A stretch of DNA of 52,533 bases from NCBI RefSeq assembly GCF_001315945.1, contig NZ_BBBG01000017.1, forward strand, positions 1-52,533, read 5' to 3'. The notes under the pieces were generated by a model. It saw nothing but the letters and a program-made list of their open reading frames with translations. It was not told the origin of the DNA and ran no database searches. This document shows positions 10,692 through 20,510 of this stretch, in pieces. Each line of letters starts with the position of its first letter. The first letter of the stretch is position 1. The stretch is from Methanogenium cariaci JCM 10550 (lineage in GTDB: Archaea; Halobacteriota; Methanomicrobia; Methanomicrobiales; Methanomicrobiaceae). The position numbers were made by a program, and so were the translations under genes.

Positions 10692-11360
10692 ATGGATATG
10701 GCAGCAGAAAAAAGCGAAGACCTTCTGGTCGTTAAAGCGGGCGGCAGCCTGACAACAGAGATTCCGGCACTATGTGCACTTCTTGTAGCATCCGGCCGGG
10801 ACCTGCTGGTCGTGCCGGGCGGCGGCCGCTTTGCCGATGCGGTCAGGGACAGTGGTGCTGAAGACACTCCGGCGCACTGGATGGCCATCTGTGCAATGGA
10901 AGAGATGGCCTGGCTCTGGGTGGCTGCCGGGGCAACGCCGGTGGAAGGGTTGCATGATCCGGTAGTGGGTGTCTCGGTGCTGTTGCCCTACCGGGTGATG
11001 CGACAGGCAGACCCGCTGCCGCATTCCTGGGATGTGACCTCTGACACCATTGCCGCATGGGTGGCAACGGCACGGGATGCCCCCCCGCTTCTGCTTTTGA
11101 AGTCAGTGGATGGAATCTGCTGTGAGGGAGTACTGTGCGAATCAGTTTCCGGGGGGGAAATGGAGGTGTCAACAATGGGGGGGACCGATGTGGTGGACCC
11201 GATATTTTTGTCCTTTGCCCGTGCATCCGGTGTCCGGTGGGCCATCGTGAACGGCCGCAAGCCGGATCGCATCCGCAGCTTCCTTGAGGGCGGCAGGCCC
11301 CCCCCGGCACCTATTCTTATCCACATCTTTAATAGTTTTGATGCCGAATTAATGAGTTAA
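10692..11360 (+). CDS. mfnE: Amino-acid-kinase-family protein, probable MfnE (methanofuran biosynthesis kinase)
   Basis: About 215 residues, the short length of the methanogen MfnE branch of the amino acid kinase superfamily; MfnE phosphorylates the furan alcohol intermediate of methanofuran. Seen: phosphate-binding VVKAGGSL near residue 14, VVPGGGRFADAVR near 40, DVTSDTIAAWVA near 113, LLKSVDGI near 135, and IVNGRKPDRIRSFLEG near the end. The last codons probably read differently: removing two bases of the run of eight C near 11300 gives GTYSYPHL and a stop at 11330-11332, closer to the family's GT-containing tail. It is followed by the zinc-ribbon and aEF-1beta genes. Confidence 0.7.
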   Translation: MDMAAEKSEDLLVVKAGGSLTTEIPALCALLVASGRDLLVVPGGGRFADAVRDSGAEDTPAHWMAICAMEEMAWLWVAAGATPVEGLHDPVVGVSVLLPYRVMRQADPLPHSWDVTSDTIAAWVATARDAPPLLLLKSVDGICCEGVLCESVSGGEMEVSTMGGTDVVDPIFLSFARASGVRWAIVNGRKPDRIRSFLEGGRPPPAPILIHIFNSFDAELMS

Positions 11361-11362
11361 CT

Positions 11363-11536
11363 ATGGCAATAGAGAAGTGTACTTCCTGTAATGTCCCGCT
11401 CGCATCAGAGGGCTGGACAAAGTTCCCCCCCTGCCCCCCCAAGTGTGGGGGGGAAACCATATACCGGTGCCATGACTGCCGGCACCAGAGTATTCCATAC
11501 GAATGCAAGAAATGCGGATTCATGGGGGGGCCCTGA
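11363..11536 (+). CDS. Small zinc-ribbon protein (HVO_2753-like family)
   Basis: 57 residues, start ATG at 11363. Family members carry two zinc ribbons of the form CxxC...CxxC...CxxC...CxxC and end CGFxGP. Here four runs of seven G or C each add one residue: FPPC, CPPKC, CGGE and FMGGP instead of the expected FPC, CPKC, CGE and FMGP. The CPPKC spacing would damage a zinc knuckle, so the true runs are almost certainly four bases long and this gene is the best internal ruler for the run-length anomaly. The other pairs, CTSC, CHDC and CKKC, are normal. It lies three bases before aEF-1beta, a conserved archaeal neighbour pair, and may act with translation. Confidence 0.85.
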   Translation: MAIEKCTSCNVPLASEGWTKFPPCPPKCGGETIYRCHDCRHQSIPYECKKCGFMGGP

Positions 11537-11539
11537 AAT

Positions 11540-11797
11540 ATGGGAGACGTAGCAGTCATCATCAAGATTATGCCCGCGTCACCCGACGTCGACCTCGTGG
11601 CACTGCAGGCGTTAATCAAGGAAAAGCTTCCCGGAACACAGGATCTGGTTGTCGAGCCTATTGGCTTTGGCCTCTCCAGCCTGAAAGCTGCAATCGTTGT
11701 CCCGGACGCTGAAGGGAGCACCGAAGAGGCCGAGGAAACCCTTCGTGGCCTTGAGGGTGTTGAGTCTGCAGAGATTATCTCTGTTACCCTGACCTGA
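11540..11797 (+). CDS. ef1b: Translation elongation factor aEF-1beta
   Basis: 85 residues, intact, the normal archaeal length. Guanine-nucleotide exchange factor for aEF-1alpha. Seen: MGDVAVIIKIMPASPDVDL at the N terminus, VEPIGFGLSSLKAAIVVPDA in the middle and VESAEIISVTLT at the C terminus, all family hallmarks of the alpha/beta plait. Starts three bases after the zinc-ribbon stop, so they are co-transcribed. No G/C run occurs in it, and it is one of the few undisturbed conserved genes here. Confidence 0.95.
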   Translation: MGDVAVIIKIMPASPDVDLVALQALIKEKLPGTQDLVVEPIGFGLSSLKAAIVVPDAEGSTEEAEETLRGLEGVESAEIISVTLT

Positions 11798-12051
11798 GAA
11801 CAGAATATCTGTTCTTATCAATTTTTATCATTGGGCCGGTGTGCCTGTTTGGTACGTTGGCGTCTGTAGTGGATCAAACGAGTTGTTGAGTATTTTTCCC
11901 CCCCACGGGTTCGGATGTCTGGAACGTGGGTGGGCCGGATTGTTTTGATTCCCATCCGTTGTATGACGGGTAAACGATTGGCTCATAAGATATTAATTAC
12001 ATGAAGTCAAGAGTCATGCACGTAGCACACAGAAAAAATGTTGCACGGGTT
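11798..12051. other. Intergenic stretch after aEF-1beta
   Basis: No gene seen. A T-rich patch just after the aEF-1beta stop (about 11814-11830) could end transcription. A hairpin with arms CCCACG at 11902-11907 and CGTGGG at 11925-11930 lies further on but has no T tract. The next gene's promoter begins at about 12052. Confidence 0.4.
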
Positions 12052-12075
12052 CTATAAATATCGAAAGTATATATT
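12052..12075 (+). promoter_or_regulatory. TATA elements upstream of the lipoprotein gene
   Basis: Two AT-rich boxes, CTATAAATA at 12052-12060 and AAAGTATATATT at 12064-12075, lie 60-85 bases before the ATG at 12138. The second, with a preceding purine-rich BRE-like GAAA, is the better box A and would place the transcript start near 12100. A GGTGA ribosome binding site follows at about 12128. Confidence 0.5.
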
Positions 12076-12137
12076 GGTTAATTAACAAGCAACAATATCC
12101 ATATTTGAATTAACATACGCATCAATCGGTGAGATAA

Positions 12138-12790
12138 ATGAAGAAAAAACTCATATTTTTAGTCCTTATTTTTATTTTTTTATCCGGAGTTATTCCCGGA
12201 TGTGTTGAAAACAATAATCAGGATACTGAAAAATTTCCGTCAGATAATCAAACCGTAAATGTAAGTGAATTAAATTCCCTGACAGAAGAAAAGACTGAAA
12301 TGCTTGATAAAATGCTGTGGGTTCCTGAGATCATATTTGATGGCAATACGTCAGATTCGGTCATAAATGCCACCGCTGAGAAATATTTTGGGGGGAAAAC
12401 AGTCCCTGGAAGATAAGAGACGAACCAGTTTATGTAAACTCCTATCTCAAATCAGATAAAGACCACTTTGAAGGATACAAAGCTGATTTACAGAATGACA
12501 GCCTCGTGGAGATCGGAAACCCGGCTTTACCCTGGTTATACACAATTGTTGAACCCGAAAAAGCGATTGACGGAGACATTATATTGGCGACATATATATC
12601 AAGAGAAAATATATCCGAAGAATTCAACAGGATCACGGATTCCGGAATCCCCATTAAAAGAACAAAATCCGCAATAATCAGCACATCATATGCAGCAAAT
12701 AATTCAGATTCTAAAATGACCACCGCAGTTGATGAATGTAACAGAGATGAAAATGTGCTTTTTGTGCTCAAAATATATCTCAAGTGCTGA
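12138..12790 (+). CDS. Lipoprotein of unknown function, one frameshift
   Basis: About 217 residues. ATG preceded by GGTGAGATAA. Signal with lipobox SGVIPGC ending about residue 22, then an Asn/Asp/Glu-rich linker. The frame breaks at 12391-12396, where six G replace an inferred four: repairing gives KYFGENSPWKIRDEPVYVNS and continues to the TGA at 12790. Later segments include NPALPWLYTIVEPEKAIDGD and LFVLKIYLKC. AT-rich codon use compared with the neighbours. Family not recognised; probably a small extracellular lipid-anchored protein. Confidence 0.65.
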
Positions 12791-13328
12791 TACGTTTGAT
12801 TTCGGACCCCCCCTCATAAGAAAAAACCATTTGAATTAACGACCCTGGAGAATTGCTGCGAAGCGAAAGACTGCGTGTGTTGAAATGCAAACTGGTCGGA
12901 TCAATACCGGAAACGGGGGGACTGCACTGAGTCCCCCTTTTTTCCCTTTTTTGACCCTCTTTGACCTCATGTTTTAATGAATCTGAGGGTAAATCGGACG
13001 TATTTTTTGCTCATATTTATTGCTGAAAAATACGCCTGTAATGCATTTTATTTGCTGAAATATCGGTTGATTGCAGATTAATAAGGGGGGGTCGCGATTG
13101 ATTGTAATTTTGGAGAGGACGTATGGGTTGTCTCAACTGAGAAAGGGCCACTCAGGGCTTCTGTGTGGGTGCGGTTTTTTGGAGGTTTGGTCATTTTGGA
13201 GGTTATTTAAGCATTGTTTAACCCGATGAGGATTTTTGGTTCCCAACGTAACAAGAACCGTGGCCCGCAGCAACGGGCGGTTCTCTCCTCAACGATCATT
13301 TATCAAATCGTACCCGTCATCCCGCAGT
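12791..13328. other. Intergenic region without a supported gene
   Basis: No convincing coding frame on either strand. It holds the terminator hairpin at 12915-12943 and an AT-rich stretch from 12960 to 13210. A GTTGAAATGCAAAC word at about 12880 looks like a CRISPR repeat end but occurs once only. Two GAGG-containing patches near 13110 and 13190 are not followed by an open frame. Confidence 0.4.
12915..12943 (+). terminator. Hairpin plus T-tract terminator
   Basis: Perfect eight-base stem GGGGGACT / AGTCCCCC with the six-base loop GCACTG, followed directly by six T. It lies 125 bases after the lipoprotein gene on the same strand. The form is bacterial-like; in archaea the T tract alone may be enough. 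Confidence 0.6.
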
Positions 13329-13941
13329 CTACTCCACCCATGCCGGCATCCCGGAAAGATAGGTATCTGCCTTTTCCTCTGCCATATCCCGGCTCAGATC
13401 CTGTATCTGCATCAGAAATGCGGCCATGTTCTCACGCACGTCATCAAAGCTCTTCAGGCTGCCGTCTGTTTCGGTGCAGCGCACACAATAGGGGGGGTTC
13501 GCCGGATTCCCGCCGCCCCCACTCATCGGGTCTGTGTATTGGCATGCCGCAGCTCAGGCATTGTCGGGAGGTGACCTCGGTGAATGCAAGCCGGTATCCA
13601 TCCGGGTCTTCAACGGTAAAATTCCTGACACCATAGGATTCGTCTTTGATATCCTGTGTGAAACGGACATTGTTCTGCTTTAGTTCCCGGTAGTAGTCAT
13701 TGATATCTCCGTCAATGTTCAGATACAGCGTTACGCCAATGCCGAACGGTTCCTCCGTGTCGGTACCGTGATCCTTCGCCGGTATCACCATCAACACCAT
13801 GCCGTCCTTTGACAGGTCGGCATACTCAGGATTTTCGGCGTTGGGAAATACCATTTCCGTCTCAAATCCGAGCATGGTGGTGTAGAATGCAATCGTGTTC
13901 TTCATGTCCCGTACGGCAAGCAAGGGTGAAAGCATACCCAT
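13329..13941 (-). CDS. VOC (glyoxalase-like) domain fused to a C-terminal zinc-ribbon domain
   Basis: About 203 residues. Start chosen at the ATG giving MGMLSPLLAVRDM because GGAG lies nine bases upstream; an ATG nine bases earlier has its Shine-Dalgarno too close. Residues 1-125 form a VOC module: IAFYTTMLGFETEMVF, LMVIPAKDHG, LYLNIDGDINDYYREL and FTVEDPDGYRLAFTE, with Glu/His-type metal positions. Residues about 128-203 are the zinc-ribbon domain seen after VOC and 3-demethylubiquinone-like proteins: CLSCGMPI, YCVRCTETDGSLKSF and AWVE at the end. Frame break at about 13515 in a C run. Likely a metal-dependent small-molecule enzyme; substrate unknown. Confidence 0.8.
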
Positions 13942-14206
13942 CTTTATCATCTCCTCTGGTCTGGCAGAGCATACTGCATTGGTGCTATATACGGTTTTTC
14001 CCGGATCAGCCTGAAACCACAGAGTAAAGGTCATCCATCTCGTTATGGACAGTCGGCTGGCTCACCGACCATGCATCCCGGATGGGATCTTTTTTTCACC
14101 GTTATCCTTATCGGTGCGGCAATCAGATTTCATCTCTGACGTCCGGGAAAAAACAGAACGTTGGAATAATATTCTGTCTGAACACGGGGGGGCGTAGACA
14201 GTTGTT

Positions 14207-14993
14207 ATGAACAATTCCATGAAGAGATATGCCGTTTGTCTTGTTCTTTTCGTACTTCTGAGTGGTCTTCCTCTCGTTGGTGCGAACTGCCAGACAGGGA
14301 CTGAACCAGGATACTACATCGTCCACTGGTATACGTATGACAGTGCAGAAGTCTATTTTGATGACGAGTATAAAGGCACTATCAGTGATAGTGAACTCGT
14401 TGTCCCGGTGAACCTGACAGCACTGCCATACCGCAGGTATTCCATCACAAAAGAGGGGCATGCGACCTTCACCGGCTATATCAATTCGGTTCCCGCACCG
14501 GGAGAAACAATTGATCTCCATCCCTGGTACGTGCAGACAGAACAACCTGAACCCGAATGGGACGGTGGTGACTTGGGATGGTATGTGGTGCATGAAAGCA
14601 AAAGCAGAGAAGGGTCCTCCGTCTACTTTGACCGGACGTATATGGGTGAGATTGCAGACGGGACACTCAGGTTGAGGTGAATCTGAGCGAACCTGCCTTC
14701 ACCGAGTACCGGGTTGTTGAACCGGACGGGTGGACAAGTCATACCGTGAGTATTCAGCACATCCCTCCGGCAGGGGGGTACCGTGCATTATTATGCATGG
14801 GTGCAGTCAGCCCCCCCTGGCCCCCCCGCCGATGCGGCCCGGCCCGGATGCACCGGAATCACTTCCCACAACCCCCCCGGCAGCCAGTCCCGAAAACACT
14901 ACTGACAGTGAGGGGGTGAAGACACCCGGCTTTGGAATTGGAATCCTCATCGGCGGGCTGGTGATCGCGGCGTGTGCGGTGAGGAGATGGTAA
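14207..14993 (+). CDS. Exported PEGA-like surface protein with PGF-CTERM-type anchor, frame-broken
   Basis: About 260 residues. Signal peptide residues 6-25 (AVCLVLFVLLSGLPLVGA). Two related beta modules follow: YYIVHWYTYDSAEVYFDDEY and WYVVHESKSREGSSVYFDRT, each leading to a small-residue turn as in PEGA domains. A Pro/Thr/Ser-rich spacer leads to TPGFGIGILIGGLVIAACAV and RRW, the tripartite PGF-CTERM signal processed by archaeosortase A. Breaks at about 14668, 14775 and 14910; two are in or beside G/C runs. Expected to be lipid-anchored to the cell surface. Confidence 0.7.
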
Positions 14994-15220
14994 ACAGTGC
15001 ACCCGACAGGAGTCCGTATTGAGACCGGCAACAGGGATGTTGCAGGTCGGCGATACACTTAATTGAGGTGGGGGGGGTGTTTTTTATTTCAGGCAGATTC
15101 CTGAAAGTTCTGAATCATGGGTGTACGTTTGCTCCTCCTCCCGGAGTTGGACTGACGGGAGCACCGGAATTGTCCTGATGCAACAGGAATGATGCAAAAT
15201 GGGAACCGGCCCTGAATTAT

Positions 15221-15903
15221 GTGATAGAAATGGAGAAATACACCTATTATACCCTTCTGCTCATCGGCGCACTGCTCCTTCTGTCACTCTTAAGGTTCAT
15301 CCCTTTTCATCAGTTATTCCCGGATATAGATACCGAAGAAAAGATGGTCGATATCACGCATTTCGACCTCCATGACAATACATCCGGATCACTGGTACAG
15401 GGGGGGGCGATGTTTGCAGGGATGAGTGACGTAACCCGTCAGGTGATCATCACCGCCCGCATTTGGATATCTCCAAAAGACTTCGGGGGGGCGTGGAGTT
15501 TTCCATCCCTCAGGAGTGGGTGGTTACAGAAAAATACAGCAGTTATCCCGGAGGTGAGATGGAATCCCGTCCTGAATCCTTAATATCTGAATGGCATACC
15601 GGTGGTTTGGCAGAATACAACAGAAGGGTGAGAATTACACGGTATGTCGATTCCTACGATACCTATATTTCCGGCGAGGGAAAGGAAGGGTATGTCGTTC
15701 TGCTCCTTCAGCCGGAGGGTGGGAAACATCCTCCTGAAGAATGCCATATTTGTGTTGGTGTCGGGAGTAAAATGATCAAAAACATTTCGGTAATCCATCC
15801 GACCTTTGGAGAATATGCCGTGAATTTTACCCCCACCCGGAAAGGATCTGCATATGCCCATCTCCGGATTCTGAACCGTCAGGAGGAATGGGTGGGGGGG
15901 TGA
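15221..15903 (+). CDS. Single-pass membrane protein of unknown function, one frameshift
   Basis: About 227 residues. GTG at 15221 or ATG at 15230 could start it; no strong ribosome binding site favours either. One N-terminal transmembrane helix (TLLLIGALLLLSLLRFI), then an extracytoplasmic beta-rich domain containing EFSIPQEWVVTEKYSSYPGG, YVVLLLQPEGG and YAVNFTPTRKGSAYAHLRI. The break is at about 15485, a run of seven G; the frames join as WISPKDFG then VEFSIPQEW. Not recognised; it lies between two surface-protein genes. Confidence 0.6.
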
Positions 15904-15969
15904 GCAACCCCACCGATGAATTTTATTATCCCATATCTTTTTGGTCTAAAAAATGATAACTGACACAGA

Positions 15970-17154
15970 ATGAACGGCAGCGTGGTATATGGGCTACCTG
16001 TAGGAACCCTGAAGTGGCTTACCCTTCTGATCCTGATTCCCTTTGCCTGCATGACTGCGGCAACCGGTGCCGGACTATCATCCTTTGATGCGGCACCGGG
16101 CACGATTCTCACCCTCACCGATGATCTTGATGCCCAGGAAAACCCGGCAATCGACGGAAACACCATCGTCTGGAATCATGTCAGTGAAGAGAATCCTCTA
16201 ATCGTGGTCTATACCATCACAACCGGAGAGCAGACCGAAATCCCGGTATATATCACAGACCGGCGAGAGGGCCCGCAGATCTCAGGGGGGGACTACATCG
16301 TCTGGACAGACAAACGCAGTGCCGGTTCGCCGCGGGATGTGCAGGCCGTGTATCTCTATACAATTTCCACCAAAGAACTCCGGAACATATCATCCGAAGC
16401 TGCCAGACCGGAAAACCCGCAGATATCCGGTGATTATGTGGTTTGGCAGGATTCCCGGGAGAAGGAAGGCTATAGCAGCAGGGACATCTATCTCTATCAT
16501 ATCCCCCCCACCGGGGAGGAAACTGTAGTCTGCACAGCACCGCATGACCAGCGGGCCCCCCCCGCATCTGGGTGATCGGATTGTCTGGACGGATATGCGC
16601 AACGGAAATGCCGATATCTATATCTATACCATCTCAACCGGTGAGGAGACTGTGTTCACAACGGATACCGGTGATCAAACCGTATCTGATATCTTCCGGG
16701 ATCAGGTTCTCTGGACTGACACTACATCCGGTGAACTGCGTCTCTCGAATCTCACCAGTGGGACAGATCGGGTGGTCTCCGGCGGCACTTCATGGAAGAT
16801 GGGGGGGCTGCTCTTTCTGGTGACCGGGTGGTGTGGAGCGATGCTGCCTTCCGGGGGGCAGCGATATCCCGGATAATGACCTCCACCTCTTCAACCTCAC
16901 CGGGGAAAAGGAGATGCTCGTATATCCGTCCCGCTACCACAGCCAGGGCCGTCCTGCCATATCCGGAGATTACATTGTCTGGGAAGAGGGGGGGGAGATA
17001 TCCGGCTCTTCACATACATACCCGGGGGGGCTCGCCGCCTCCCTCTCAGGAGACGCCCGGCTTTGCAGCGCCGGGCGCCCTCCTGTCATCCGGCATCTTT
17101 CTTTCAGTATGGCGGAGGGCCGGGGGGGGAGGTGAACACTTCGAAAGAGGGTAA
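15970..17154 (+). CDS. Exported TolB-like beta-propeller protein with PGF-CTERM-type tail, frame-broken
   Basis: About 390 residues. Signal peptide residues 15-40. At least six propeller blades repeat the form ISGDYIVWxD...IYLYTISTGE: NTIVWNHVSEENP, GDYIVWTDKRSAG, GDYVVWQDSREKEG, DRIVWTDMRNGNADIYIYTI, DQVLWTDTTSG and GDYIVWEEG. The tail ETPGFAAPGALLSSGIFL followed by WRR resembles a PGF-CTERM signal. Frame changes at about 16555, 16800, 16855 and 17000-17030, all at G or C runs. Such propellers in methanogens are surface proteins thought to mediate binding or adhesion; no ligand can be named. Confidence 0.75.
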
Positions 17155-17226
17155 CGATCTCTCTTTACGGTAGATGGGTTACCGGTATCCTATTCCCACT
17201 CATGCCTGTCTGCGTAAACGAAAACG

Positions 17227-18720
17227 CTAATATCTCCCCCCCAACAGTCTGCTCAGCCCTTCGCTGGTGATGATCCCAAGAACTGTTGTCCGCGTCCACC
17301 ACCGGGAGTGCCGATATGGAGTTTTTCGTCATCTTCTCCGTTGCCTGCTCTATCGACTCTTCCGGCGCCGTGCAGACCACATCCGTTGTAATGATCTCCT
17401 CAAGCCTCTCAAGGCGGCAGGCAACGGCCTTTGCAATGTCCCATGATGTGACAATCCCTGAAAGTCTCCCCGATGCATCCGTTACCGGCAGGTGATTGAT
17501 CCCTCTTCTGATGAGTACTGCCGATGCCGCTTCAATCGTTGCGTTTTTTTCGATGGTGACGACCGGAGTATACATCACATCCTTCGAGCAGATCCGGGAG
17601 AGGAACCGGCCGATGATGTAGTTCAACTGGCCACCTTCAATCAGAAAGGCGTCATGGCCGTAATGGGATCTGATTTCTGCATACTCCGCTTCTACTCCGT
17701 TTTCGAGCAGTGCTGATACAATCTCCTTTGATTCAGACGGCGGGTAAAGCCAGTCGGACGTGATTGATATGACCAGACATTTCGCCCTGACCGGTGAGAG
17801 CCCCCTCTGAGAGCGTGTTGTTTGTGGAGAGGTCGAAGAGATCCACGGCCTTTGTGATGTAGAGGTATGCGTTTGCATCAAATCTCCCGGTAAACGAACC
17901 GCCCTGATAATCGAGATAGCTTTCCACCTGAAAGTCCGGGGGGGACAGATCGGGTTCGTCTTTCTGTGCAAGCAGGGTATCCCTCCCGAACTTTTCATAC
18001 ATCGATTCAGAACTCAGGTATGTGGTATGGCCGATCATCCGTGCAAGCGAGAGGCCCTTTTTCGGGAAGGCAACCCCGTAGTAATGGCCGTCTTTCCACT
18101 CGGGATCATCGGTAACCGCCCTTCTGCCGATCGCGTTGAAGGCAATCTGTTGCGGGCCTGAGGACGCGGTCGTTGCAATTGCGACCACCCTTCTGACCAT
18201 CTCCGGGTATGAGACCGCCCACTGTAAGACCTGCATCCCGCCCATCGAACCTCCGGCAACGGCAAAGAGGCGGGTTATGCCGAGATCATCAATGAGCAGC
18301 TTCTGTGCCCTGACCATGTCCCCCCCGATCGTCACGATGGGAAAGTCTGTTGCCCACGGTCTGCCCGTTGTCGGGTGTATCGATGCAGGGCCTGTCGAAC
18401 CACTGCATCCCCCCCCAGCACGTTTGAGGAGATGACACAGAACTGGTCCGTGTCAAACGCTTTCCCCCGGCCCGATTGCAATATCCCACCAGCCCGGTTT
18501 CCGGTCCCCCCTCATGCCATCCGGCCGCATGGGCGTCTGCGGTCAGGGGGGGATGGCATATGAGTATTGCGTTGCTCTTGTCGGCGTTCATCCGGCCGTA
18601 TATTTCGTAGGCAATATCAATGCCCGGCAGCACCCTGCCGCTTTCGGTAACAAAGTCTTCGGCGTATGAGAATGTCCCCCCCTCCTGAATTGCCCTGACC
18701 GTCCCTTTCCTATTTTTCAT
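17227..18720 (-). CDS. metX: Homoserine O-acetyltransferase with C-terminal CBS pair (MetX-CBS), frame-broken
   Basis: About 490 residues, the length of methanogen MetX fused to CBS domains. The alpha/beta-hydrolase part transfers acetyl from acetyl-CoA to homoserine. Nucleophile Ser in [10 protein letters not shown] about residue 150; [12 protein letters not shown] is the oxyanion-loop region; Asp in TSDWLYPP and His in YGHDAFLIE complete the triad. Residues about 370-490 contain two CBS motifs ([36 protein letters not shown]), which usually sense adenosyl ligands such as SAM. Breaks at about 18410-18480 (run of eight C), 17790 and 17280. I end it at TAG 17227-17229 (LLGGRY), not at the open frame running to 17165. 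Two bases separate it from metY, so they form one operon. Confidence 0.9.
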
Positions 18721-18722
18721 CT

Positions 18723-20005
<1,283 letters not shown>

Positions 20006-20009
<4 letters not shown>

Positions 20010-20355
20010 GGTATTACCTCAGGCGGGTGTGTTACGGCAATTTCGTCAAACGCGTCAGCGAGGTATCTCACCTTCTCCGATGGCCCGGATGCCTCTTCTC
20101 TGTCCCGTAGGGAAGGCTGGTGTCGATGGTCCTGAGCTTTGGCTGTCCGGTTCCCGATTCGATATCCGACAAGGTATGTTTCAGTGCTTTTGCCATATGG
20201 CTTACTGCTGTTTCGCCGTCTGCATCCGGCCCTGCCGGGAGGGGCTCCCGGAAGACTTTCCGAATCTTTTCAGGATCGAAAAGGGCCTCATATGTCTTTT
20301 GTATTCTCAAATCCAATGTCCCATCTCCTCTTTTCTTTCTTCCGGCAGAAGGCAC
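20006..20355 (-). CDS. Small hypothetical protein translationally coupled to metY
   Basis: Up to about 115 residues. The body TYEALFDPEKIRKVFREPLP, SHMAKALKHTLSDIESG and, after a frame change near 20105, SEKVRYLADAFDEIAVTHPP looks like a folded, mainly helical protein. The start is uncertain: ATG at 20355 or a TTG near 20310 that has GAGGAG upstream. The stop overlaps the metY ATG by ATGA, so the stoichiometry is probably linked to MetY. No family recognised; a role in sulfur delivery or regulation of homocysteine synthesis is a guess from position. Confidence 0.55.
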
Positions 20356-20510
20356 CGATCACCATTGTGAACGATACCGGTTATGTTCCGGCCGATGACC
20401 CTGATAGGAATGGAAGAGATAAAAATAGATCCGGGATTTTGTGTAGGGTGTCGCAACAACACGGTCCATGTCTGTCGATCAGTATTGGGTGCGATCAGCG
20501 GCTGTCCGCC

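Noticed and set aside
12870..12895. GTTGAAATGCAAAC word resembling the end of a type I CRISPR repeat
   Set aside because: Only a single copy; no repeat-spacer periodicity and no cas genes in the window.
17165..17226. Extension of MetX beyond the second CBS motif to 17165
   Set aside because: The extension follows a frame break; the alternative frame restores the CBS end and stops at 17227-17229.
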